Of a stretch of DNA of 64,000 nt, positions 13,301-25,300 are shown in pieces. The first letter of the stretch is position 1. Each line of letters begins with the position of its first letter. The stretch is from Rhabdornis inornatus (taxonomy: Eukaryota; Chordata; Aves; Passeriformes; Rhabdornithidae): positions 637,501 to 701,500 of the forward strand of contig VWZS01002843.1 of NCBI GenBank assembly GCA_013397075.1, read 5' to 3'. The notes beneath the pieces were generated by a model. It ran no database searches. It had not been told where the DNA came from and saw nothing but the letters and a program-made list of their open reading frames with translations. Made by a program: the position numbers and the translations under genes.

Positions 13301-16300
13301 AATCTCCTTTGCCTTTGGGTTTTACTTCTTCTGCTCTTCCACCAGATGCTGGCAGCTCAGATATCCCAGATGGTGGGTGCTGGTCCTTTGGTGACCACCT
13401 CAGCTGGGGCAGGCAGCAGTTGGCTAGGCTGGAAGATTTGTGGGACTCTTTCTCGAATTGTGGATCTTCTGTCAATGAGATGGGTCTTAAGACAGGTCTT
13501 CATGAGTGATGTGAATGATCAGGCTGTTCCTGTCATATCATCGTGACCAAGCACTTCTGTTCTGCCTTTCTAGGATATAAATGCCTCCAGGGCACCAGAA
13601 GGCAGAAGAGATCCTTGGATTTTCAGAAAAAAATGTCAGAAATTGGTATGTCTGCTTCTCTGGGTGGCCTGAAAATCTTAGCAGGGGGAGACAAAGGGAT
13701 GTGTCTGGGATCTAGGGGGCAAGAAGTGATGGCATAGTGAAGGATGCCAAGATATTCCTAGTTCCAGTTCTTGCATTACTTGACATTACCTAGCACAAGT
13801 GTGTGTACTATGCTGTGCCATGCATCACTCATCAAAATAACTCAAAAAACAAAACCAAATAATGCCTATGGAAATGGAAACTAGTTCACCACTTTATAAT
13901 CCCAAATGCAAAGCACTTCTACCGGGTAACATGTCATGTCATCAGTCACAACTTTGAGATTTTCAAAATTATTTGTATGGTCATAAGATGTTTTATAAAT
14001 CCTGTCTTTTTCTTGGCATTCTGCTTTGAAGCTGTGCCAACTTTGGTACTTTGTGCTTCAGTTAAGAGAAGGGTTAGTATAGCATTTGGTATGAAATGTC
14101 AGTTTATGCAAATTTTTTTTTCTCATTTTCTTGCCAGAAGGCATGAAGGTTTGGAATTGGATTCTTCATTACTTTTGAAATCAGACTCTTTATTCAAGAA
14201 AGAGAACAGTGGTATTGCAATTTCTGTTAAGAATTCCAGCCTGCAAGGAGGATTCAATTTTTAATTCAGTCTGACTGTGAAGACAGGGCTTAGAACAAAA
14301 TGTCTAGGATACCATAGAGCCTATGCTTTCCTCCTGTGTTTGTGGACTGTTTTTAGGATGGACTGTTTTCAGGGTCCCAGGCTGAAGCTTGGCTGTTGCA
14401 ATAGAAACTAATGTTAATGGCAAAGAATGACAGGAAAGAGCACAATGAACATTTTACACTGATCTCCACTTACACAGCACTAATTCTGGGCTTCAATTCT
14501 ATTGCAGCCAGCAGATACCAAAACACTGCTCTACTAAAATGCTGCCACGATGGAATGAAATTAAATCCCATGAGGTTTTCTTGTGCAAGAAGGTTGGCAA
14601 AGGTGTCTGGCTCCCAGGAATGCAGGAACGCGTTCCAGGACTGCTGTGAGAAAGCCACAGCCCTCAGGAAGCACGCAAAGCAGAGGACCAGAGCAGGCTT
14701 GGCACGACGTAAGGAGCAGTGACATACAGCTCTGCCACTTTCACCCTTCTTGTGGTGGCCAGGGAGGGTCAAGGGGCATTTTAGTGCTGTGTTTTCACAT
14801 CAGCATTTCAGAGAGCCCTGGTACAGTGCAGCAGCCACGCAGCGTTGCATCTTCACACCTGGGGAGGTGGGAGTGGGATGGGATAACTTCTTGGGTGAGA
14901 AAAGGCAGGAATGACTTTAGCCACTGCTGGCCCCTCCAGTGTTATGGAGGAGCTGGTGGCCCCTGCCCACACCCCAGAGAGGCCACAGGCAGCAGAGCAG
15001 GTAAGGGGGGGGGAATTGTCTGCAGTCAGGGCTCTAAGTGGTCTCAGATTTATGACTCTTTTTAGTGGTACTACTGTTATAACACCCGAGTACCTCCAAA
15101 ATGCTGTCGTGGGAAAGATCCACTTTACCCAGAAAAATTTCATCTTTTTCTTCTTTTCTTCTCCCTAAAGTCTATCTCTGAGTACACACTATGTGTCACC
15201 TCATGTCACAAAAAAAAAAAAAAAAATTACTTTGCATCTAAAATGATCCCATTCTGAGTGTAATTTCTGCCACCATTTCTTGCAGATTTCCCCTTTCATC
15301 CTCTGTCTGTCACAACTATGGGACAGTGGGAACATCTTTGCTAGCCTTACTACAGGGGACTGATTTCTCATTTGGTAACACATAGTTATAGAAGTTGGAA
15401 AGAGGGGCCATCTCTTTGTTCAGTGACAAGCTATGGCCATTGCTTCTCTTTTTTCAACATTTTTCTTTAATGTACAAGATGAAACACAGATGAAATCTTT
15501 TAATTCTGAGGATTTTTTGTGCTCTGACAAGCTGACTCCCTGCAAGACAGTGTCAAGGTCAGCAGCTAAAGACTTCTGAAAAGAAACCTTGCTCCTGTTT
15601 TGCAGAGTACAATGAACATGAAGAATTGTTTGATGAAACCTCTGTCAGCTTGCGCAGTTATTTTCCTGAGAGCTGGTGGTGGAGTTTTGAAGAAGTAGAA
15701 AGCCCTGGAAAACACAGGTACTATGTTGCCTGACTAGTTGAATATGTTTAAATTTGTACTCTCAAATGTATATAAATATCAGCTTTATGTAGTATCTGAT
15801 GCAGTGGACTTCAGAATATTTGCAAGTATTTTGTTTCCACAACAGAGGGAATAAGATTTTCCCTTACAATACTCAAACTTCATCAAATGGCAATGTTTAC
15901 ATTTTATAAATGCCTTCTAATACATTTTATTTTGTGGTTTTCAGTGTAAAAAACTTTGCTCCTGACTCTATAACTACCTGGGAAGTTCAGGCAATAAGTA
16001 TATCTCCTGAAAAAGGTATAAGTATTGGGTATTTTTTCTTTGTTTCTTTGTATGAATGAATAGAGAATGTGTGCTTTTAAAAAGAAATATATAAAGTTTT
16101 GTTGATAGAATAGAACATTCTGTGCTGAAATAACACAAAGTGTTTTGATCATAATATTTACTTCTCTCTTTTATGCCACGTTAAAGCCCAACTAGAAGTT
16201 AGGGTATGGATTTATATTTATAAAAGCAACATGAAGTAGGGTCTCAAGGATGATGGATCATACAATCAAAACTGTCTTTTATTCTTTCCACTCTATAAGC

Positions 16301-19300
16301 CACCTCATTTTAGCTTCCACATGGCTAGGAAATCACAAGAAAGGTAGCAGTAGTAACACCATTTTTCTTTTAGTAATTCTGGGACCAGGTTCTGGCCATC
16401 TCAAAGCATGAACGTCTCTGGCCTCTAAGGCAGAAAAGAGCACCAGGAAACCAGCAAAGCACCAGCAAGGGCTGGACACCAGAGAGCCCAAGTTCCCAGA
16501 TGCTGCCTTCTAGGAACTCCTAGGAGTTGATGAGAACCACACAGGATGGACAAAGGGTCTGTCTTGTACTGCCCACTCCCTTTTGGAAGGGGAGGATCAT
16601 CCAGGGGTGCAGTGATGGCCACAGAGTTTATTTCCAGAAAGCAAGGAAAAGCCATTGTGTTTTAAACAAAACAAAAACCAACCAAACAAAATAAAACAAA
16701 AACAAAACAAAAAAAAAAAAAAGAGAGAGAAAACTGGGCCACACTTCACTCACAAAGCATACAAACACTTCTGCTGAATTTTACCTCTCAAAAGCCATGG
16801 AAAAGCCATGGCAGTGACTCCAGGGGGCAAACTAGACAGGTCTCTAATGCAGATGAGTTTAAACGAGTTCTGAGTATGCCTGTTTTCCTCTCCTGTTCAT
16901 GACCTCAGGGGAGCCCAGGCATTGAGTTTTGATTAGACATTTAACTCTCAATCAGCTTATATTGAGTGTGTAATTCTCAATTCTAGTTGTTTTTCTCCCC
17001 CCAGGGTTCTGTGTAGCTGAGCCCCACACCTTTGCAGTTTTCAAAGATTTTTTTGTGTCCCTGAGATTACCATACTCAGTCAGACGACACGAGCAACTGG
17101 AAATAAAAGCAGTGGTTTACAACTACCTGCCCAATGATCTCCAGGTAGTGTTATCAACAACTGCTGTACCTTGTATGCCTAACTAGCTAGATCTATAGTT
17201 TTGTAAAATTCCATGTGAATGACCTGGCCACCCTTCAGTGCCCCCCATCAGCCCAGACATAATGCTCCTATATTCACAGCTTTCCCAAGGACAGGATCCA
17301 GTTCTACTTGCTAATCAAACTTACTGTATAAAGCAGATTTTATTCACCATATTTCATAGCCATATCCTTTGCCTTTGGGTACTTCTTCCCCTTCATTGAA
17401 GCAGTCTGTTCCTTTTTTGCTGCCTGCTGATCTGCACAATACCCAGCTGCTGACACTGACACTTGCTGACACTTCACAATATACACAAGATACAGAGGTA
17501 AATGAGTATGAGTGTACCATCCAATATTAGCCACAAAACCCATTGAGCATACAACACAGAGCCAATTTTTCTCTTCATGAGACTCCTATGCAGTCCTGCA
17601 TGTGGCCACAGCTGTCACTGGGCTTAGCACCTCCATCATCCTAAGGCTGATACTCTTTTATTCACTTCTTCCCATCTCCCAACCAGCTGTTCAACCAGCA
17701 TCCTCTGAACTGCATTGAATTGTGTAGAGCTGGGATGTATAAAAATGCACTATCTTTCTTACTTCACAGTGTTTCATGGATAGGCCAAAACTCTGTTTCA
17801 AGTTCAGTGTAAAGAGGAAATGTTAGCTGATTTACCTTCAGAGCCCTAATCGATATAGCTGAATGTTAACAGACCATGGGGTCACAGAACAATTTACATT
17901 GGAAGGGGCCTCCAGAGGTGTTTTCCCTGTGCTGTGATGCTCTAAGACTGCTCTTGAGCATTGCCTTGTCCCCACAGGTGGTAGTGAAGATGGATGTAGT
18001 GAAGGGGCTGTGCACTGCAGAGACGACGGCGAAGGCTGTGCAGCTGTCACTGCTGGCTAAGGGGAACTCAGCAACACCAGCCTTCTTCTCAGTTGTCCCT
18101 CTGGTCGTGGGAGAAATTCCAATTACCATTGTTGCTTTTGACCGGGATTCTGGGCACAGTGACAGCATTAGGAAGAATCTCAAAGTTGTGGTATGTATAA
18201 CTAATTGAGGGCAGGCACTTCACAAACTGTCCTCAAATACGACATTCACAATGTGTGGAGCTCTCATGGAGGGACTGAAATGGTACAAACACAAGGCTGG
18301 AAGCAATTCAGGAAATCTGTTTTTCAGCAAGGACTGAGGGGAAAAAAATTAAGTCTCTGTGTGTATTGTATATGGAAAAGTTTGTTCTCTATGGCAAAAA
18401 AACATCCTTTACCCATGACACAACAACCTCTTCAGCCAGTGCCTGTCTTAGAATCTTTAATTTCTACCTGCTTCATCAACATGTATGAAAATTCTTTTTT
18501 CCTTGTGAAGCCAAGATTGAAGATGTCCATCTAGCAAACTTTTGAGAAGGAAATGCTCTCTGCTAGTAATAAAATTAAAGCCTATTTTATTCCTTCTGGT
18601 CAATGGATCAAAAAATCTTCACTCTTAACAACTGCAAAGGTAAAACATATGCAAAACATGGAAACAAAGATGCTGTATTGATTATTTAATACCTTAGCTC
18701 TCTTTCAAAATTATATAAAGGGAGGAACCTTTTAGAAAAAATTACTTTTCAAGTGCCAATACAGACTCATCCATGTCATCCACCTAAGTCATGTACCTAA
18801 GTCATCCATGGAGGGCTTTTTTCCATCTACACAAGAAGTGCAGAATAAGAATCCTTGCACCCCCAATGCCAGGGCATAGCTATGTAAGTAAGGGTAAGGC
18901 ACAGGATGCTGGGAACCTGCTGTTGTTAAAGGCTATAACTTTTGTAGATATAGACACAGTCTGAGAGTTCAGTTTTACACCAAAACACTAAAAGTAGCTA
19001 TAAAAATAGCTTTATTAAAACTGAAACTGTAGGAAGAGGAATCAAGGAAAAAAATGTTTAAGTCTTGCACGCAAGATGTACTCAGAATTTCATGGATTTC
19101 ATACATGAGAGGTTTACAAAAACAAGTCCCTCTGTGAACTTGACTTGATGGGTCACAAAGCTGAGAATAAACTTTGAAGTTTAATTTTTGGGAGTTGGTT
19201 TTGGTTAAAGGAATTTCATCCAGGGAAATGCTTCAATAGTAACACAAAAAATTCAGCAAAGTTTATTATATTTCAGTTGGGAAACTGCAATTCTGATTTA

Positions 19301-22300
19301 AAAGTGGAGTTTTACCTAGAGAGAAATCTCCCTTCAAAATCACTTATTTGTGCCACCTGCTGGCCTAGTGCTCGGGTGGAGCTCCTGGGTTTCTTGCAGC
19401 TTAACTTCAGGTGTGAGTGCTTGCAAAGGTTTTGACTTTTCTTTCTTTAATTGTGCAGGCTGAAGGTGTTTTACAGAGAGAAGAAGAGACCATTTGCATT
19501 AATAGTGACTGTAAGTTACCCAAAAGGGTTAGATACAGATGAGGCTTGGAGTAAGAATGAAGAGTGAATTATGGGTGCAGTGAAATACTTCTTAATGCAC
19601 AGATGTTCCTTTGATTGACCAGAACTTGTCAGAAATCTCTCCATCCAATACAAAGCAAAAGACTCATGAAAGAAAGAAAAAAAAAATCTAAATTTTTAGA
19701 ATTGATCTCTTTTACTTTTGTTTTTCAAGGTATCATTTTTATATATTAACTGGGCATCTATTTAATTCACTAATGTGTCTTAAAAGGTACTAAAAACAAT
19801 GTTATTTCAAGTCTAAAATACTGCTAAAGATTGAAAATTAAATCACCATAAGAAAGATAAGTGTATTTTTTTTCTAAAATTACAGTGTGTTGTTTATTTT
19901 TTAGAAGTCTGGATGTAGATATCTATTTATTATTTGTTTACAGTGAAGTCCCATACAGTGGACCTGAACAGACCACCTAATATGGTACCAGGTTCTGACA
20001 GCCACGTGTTGGTTAGCCTGAAAGGTAAATGTAGTTTTTTGCCAACAGCTTCTTCATAGGTGACAAGGGACAGGCCTCTCTGTGCTGCTCATTCCTGCAT
20101 GGCAAGTCTCCATTCTCTCCTGGCTTTTCTGTTATGACTCAAATGGTCTGTGCTACATGACCAGGTCATAAAACAAAACATCCCCAGACTTGAACCAGTA
20201 CCTGTTCCTCTTTCTAATTACTCCTTTTTACTTGTAGTGGATGTAATAGCTTTATGAGACCCATCCCTCCTCACTGTGCTCGGACTAACATTATGGGACA
20301 GGCAGAGGTGAAGGGAAGAGTCCAGCTTCTCTAATAACCCCACACTGCATACAGGGCTGTAGAAATTCCCTTAGATTCCAGAAATAAGGATGCCAGACTC
20401 TGATGTATAGGTTCTGGAGAGTTCTGTTTTTCTGAAGAGGAGATATGTACAGTCATGTATTCATTTAATCAAATGTAGTTTATACATATATATGCATCTA
20501 CTCATGCATACATATTTTTAAAAACATCTCTTAGCAAGTACTTTTGTTAGTGATAAATACTTCCCCCCCGTAGGAAATGTAAAATAATGCATTTGTGACA
20601 CAGAGGGTATTGGCTTCCATTTCAAATCCCTGTTCTAAAAATAAAAGTATCATTGAATTCATAAAGTTATAAAATTGCAGAGAGAAGAAAAAACCCACAT
20701 AAAATGTTTGCCATGATTAATGCATAATCTTTTTATCCTTCTGTGGGAGGATCAGGGCTGGTTTGACAAGACTTTTCCAGCCCAAACCTGATACACCAGT
20801 CTTTCCCCCCTTCCTTTCTTCCCTGCCTCCAGTAGCCTGAGGACTCTTTCTCCTTTGTATTCCTTCACTGTGCCAGCCTCCTTTCTCCAGCTTTCCTGGA
20901 GAAAGCTTTAGAGGATTTTCCTTGCCTTTCTTTAAAGAGCTTTATGAAGTCTCAGGTAGCTAAGAACAGTGTTGAGTAGTGAGGGGTATCAGGCCATGCT
21001 GGAACGTCAGCCTCTATTTAGGATCCCCTTTCTTCATATTACAGCAATCAGTTTTAAATAAGACACATACTACAGTTTGTATTTTTTGCAACAGGGAATA
21101 TTATGGATGAGTCTGTTGAAAACTGTCTGAGTCTCAGCGGAGTTGAGAAGCTGATTCAGGTGCCCAAAGGCTGTGCAGAGCAAACAATGGTGACAATGGC
21201 CCCTGCAGTCTATGCCATCGAGTACCTGGATGCCAGCGAGCAGTGGGTGAACTTCAACCCCGAACGGAAGCAGGAAGCCATTGGTATGATTGAAAAAGGT
21301 AGGCAGGAAAGAACAAAACAAGACAAACCAACCAGAAGCCAAAGGATGGGATGCCTGTTATCTGCTCACACTGCACACTGGCTGCAGCTGCCTCCTGAAG
21401 GAATGCCCACAGTCTTAACACAGCCTCAGAGAAATGCCCCTGGCAGCCAGCAGACAGACATCAGGGATAGAACTTGTGAGGAGGGCTTAGGAGACTAATT
21501 GCATCCTGAGAGATCCTTAGGAGACTAATCACATCCTAAAAATACTCATTTCTCCCCATGGTTCACAGACACTGCTTAGGATAGCCAGCTGGGATGTAGA
21601 CATCTCTGTCTGTGGCTGTCAAGAGGAGTATGACAAAGGAAATTCCCAGTGCTAATCATGATATTGGTACCTTTCCTTCCCCACTCCTGTACTCACCATT
21701 ACACAAGCTAGGACTTCAGCAGCCAAGGGCCAAGCCAGGGAGGGAGTTTCCTTAGGGAGAGGACACCTGCTAGTCTGCTTCTGGAAGACTCCACTCCAGG
21801 ATGTGATCCAAAGCTGGTATTAAATGTACAGCCAAGCCAGGACCACAGTATGTGGAAATGTTCCAGCTCACAGGAAATAACACAGGGAGTTGTCAGTACT
21901 GGAGCAGCTACATCTGATCTTTTTAAATATACTGATGTGCTTACATAAAGCAGTACAATGCACCTGTCATTGTGATCTTCAGGTATGATAAACACATTTC
22001 ATCAATGAAAAACAAGTGTATGAACAGAGATTAAAAGCATGGTAGCAGTTGCTGCCTGGAGATCTTTGCCTATTTTCCAAGACTGCCAAAAGTGATATGA
22101 GATCATGCTAATAAGGATTTGGTATTATCAGCATCATTTAGTTCCTACATTATGCTTTTATTGATTCTTATTGAAGTTCATCAGAGTAAAAATGAGTTGT
22201 GTGGCTATGATGCAAACTTTTGTCAAAATAATAGCAGTCAAGATCACAGCTCATGATTTCTAAGACTGTGTCTGACCCAATATATGATCTTTTGTATACT

Positions 22301-25300
22301 TTTGGATTCAATGCACCACAAAATCAACAGCTCGAAAAGTTGTCAATAATGGGAAATAATTTTCCAATATTCAGTACACATTAAATGTTTTCTAAATATA
22401 GGTATCTGCAGTTTTCAGTTTATTTTTATGGCTCAATGAAGTCAAACAAGACAGAAGACCTTCTAACCCTAGTGATTTTTCTGTGTCAAATTCCGCTGAC
22501 CTAGTCATTTCCTCCTTAATGCTCCAGTGAACACCTCCAGGAACTCTTCCACCAGTCAATACAAAACATGTCCTTTATAATACAAGTGATGTAGGAAAAT
22601 GCCCAATAAATATGGGTGTTCTCTGAATAGTTGCGTGCTCTCCTGTTCATGCAGGTTACACTAGACTGCTTGAGTTTCAGAAGGAGGATGGCTCCTATGG
22701 AGCATTTAAAACAACCCCCAGTAGTGTATGGTAAGTGATTTTGTTTTCCTGGGGTTTTACTTTGGAGGTTTTATTTTTGTTTATTTGGTTGGCATTTTTT
22801 CCAATTTGCCTCTATTATCATTTGGTGCATCAAAAATTTTTCTTTGGTGATGGATTTTGAAAATCTGGTGGTTGCCTATGTACTTTTGCCATGAGTAATC
22901 AGCCACCGAATTCTCTGAGCATATTCAGTCCTTGGTGAGAGACTTCTACTGAGCCACTGATTATTTTGCATTTGCCACAGAGTAGAAATATTCAAGTTGA
23001 TGTTGAACAGCAACTCACTAGGTTGCAGTGAGTGCACTATATTGAATATGAGTCTGTGCATAAAATTAGTATGTTTATCTTCTTGTCAATATAGTTTTCT
23101 ATAAATATGTGTCAGCACAAGTTTGAAAAATTTTCTTTTGTGCAGGTTAACTGCATTCATTGTTAAAGTGCTCACAAGGAGCAGAGAATACTTCAGTGTC
23201 CAAGACAGTCACATAAGCAACTCGATTTCCTACTTGGTTAATCAACAGCAAGAAGATGGTTCATTCCACGACCACCACCCCGTAATGGACAGGTCAATGC
23301 AGGTAGGTCATCCATATTTGGAATAATTTGTTGTGCATTTAGGGCTATTAGGGATTGAAAGGAATACTGTGGGTCGCTGAATAACAAGAGATGTATCTAA
23401 AGAGAGTAAATCTGTAATGTAAGTACAAAATCTGTAATGTACAATTAATTTCTTAACAGGTCTGTTATGTCAGATGCATAGGTAGCACTTCACCACCTCT
23501 ATTTTTTATACATAGCCTTAGATACTTTTTTCAGCTATGCCTGTAGAGCACTTTAAAAATTATTTCTGGGGGGTCATATGTTTGATTAAAATGTTAAGCC
23601 TTTTATCGCCAAAGGCAATAAAATTGCCTTTGTGGAATTGTAACTTTGTTTTGAAGGGACATTCAGAGCTCATCTAGTCCAAATGCTGCTCAAAACCATT
23701 CTAGTTAGATCAGACTGTAAAGGGCCATGTCCAGCTGAGTCTCAAGTACGTCCCAGTCTGTCTGGGTAACCTGTTTCAGTATTTCACCATGCCCATGGTG
23801 AAAAAAGAAAATGTTAACACCTAATCGGAATTTCCAATTGCATATCTTGGCCTACACATCCTATATAACTGTCCAGAAACACAAAATTGTTATACTGTCC
23901 ATGAATTTAGTCTAGGAAAGTAATGTGTATCTTCCAAACTCATTAAAAATGCAATGTAGTGACCATATATATATATGAAAAAATATGTATTAATATTTTA
24001 AATTATCTGTGTCAAATAACTAGTAAGGCTTTCACCCTCAAAGCTAGTTTCACAGTTGATGTAACACTACTGGGGCAAAAGAAACAAGTAACCCAAAGAC
24101 TGATCAAAGGGTTTTGGGTTTTTTTGACCTGTGTTCAAGCTGAGATAATCTTCTATCTTACATGTACTTCAAGAGCTTTCAGGGGGAAAAAAACTAATGA
24201 GAGCACTGTGCTTACTTTATCAAGAAGAGGGATAAGAAATGATCTAGTATTGGTGTATAAATACCTTTACAGGAGAGAAGTTCTGTCTGCAAGGTAGAGG
24301 GCTTTTTAGTGTGTAGAGAGTAGCAGAAAAATGAAAATAACCCAACCCTCCTAGTGACTGAAAATTGAAGCCATGAATGTTTCAATGAGAAACTATAGAT
24401 TTTTAGCTGTAAGATAAATAACTAAATGTTTGATTATCAACTGAAGGATGTGGTGACTTCCTGAGCTCTTACACTGTTTAATGCAACCTGCCACCGTAGA
24501 AGATATACTTTAGACACATATCGTTAAGAAAAATTTAAGGCAACAGCTACATGGTACATGGTCAGAGGGTTTGCAGAGAAGACCCTTGACTTTATGGAAA
24601 GTGATTTCCTGGATTTAATCATAAGCGTATGCGTGCACATTTAACTTTTCATGTTTCATCTTTCAGGGTGGCATTAAGTCAGCAGAAGAGGATTTGGCTA
24701 TGACAGCCTTCGTAACCATAGCACTGCAGCAGACCCTGCGTGCCTACCCGTCACCTGATGTGGTAGGAAACTTTAAGTCTGCAGTCTCTTGCACAGTGGC
24801 ATATCCACCCTACCATCTCTTGGGGCACTGCAAATGTGGAGTTTAAAATCTACTTACATCTGTGGTGGATAGGAAAATATGTCATGGCCTAATATACAAC
24901 AAGGTGTTTCGAGCTGCACGTTCCATCATCAATGGCTTTAATCGCTAAGCAAATATTATTATAAATGTCTTAAAAATTGCTACAATGAGTATTCAAATTT
25001 CCTAGTACTAGTTTCCTTGTGCCAGAAGTAACATTGAGCACACTTAAGTGATCTTTACAACTGTTTTCATACAACAGATCTTTACATTCTGTTTTCACAG
25101 GCACGAGTGATTACAGGAGCAGTGGCTTACATGAAAAATCAATTTTCAAGAAATACTGACTGCTATTCTACAGTCATCACTGCTTATGCTCTAACACTTG
25201 TGCAGTCTGATAGTAAAGAAGCTCCGCTTGTGAAAGAAAAATTAAGGAGCTGTGCTTCTTTTGATGAAGGTACTGGTAACCTTTCTTAAAAATCCCTTTA

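Larger units (their letters stand above)
15606..20024 (+). other. C4: C4 exons 18-23: alpha' N-terminus, MG6-MG7, first CUB half
   Basis: Exon 18 is 15606-15717, exon 19 is 15945-16015, exon 20 is 17005-17144, exon 21 is 17978-18190, exon 22 is 19459-19510 and exon 23 is 19944-20024. After the activation site the chain begins QYNEHEELFDETSVSLRSYF; the acidic part corresponds to the human C4 region that contributes to C2 binding. Anchors that follow are YFPESWWW, DSITTWEVQAISIS, LPYSVRRHEQLEIKAVVYNY and PLVVGEIPITIVAFD. Exons 22-23 cover the segment where factor I makes its first C4d-releasing cut in human C4; the Arg there is not conserved (see findings). The intron between exons 19 and 20 has an A-rich tract. 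Confidence 0.93.

Noticed and set aside
14515..14708. Alternative acceptor for C4 exon 17 after GCAG at 14514
   Set aside because: It breaks phase with exon 16; the acceptor at 14507 keeps it.
14583..15065. 160-residue plus-strand frame overlapping the C4a exon
   Set aside because: It reads exon 17 in the wrong frame and runs on into intron. The C4a frame is unambiguous.
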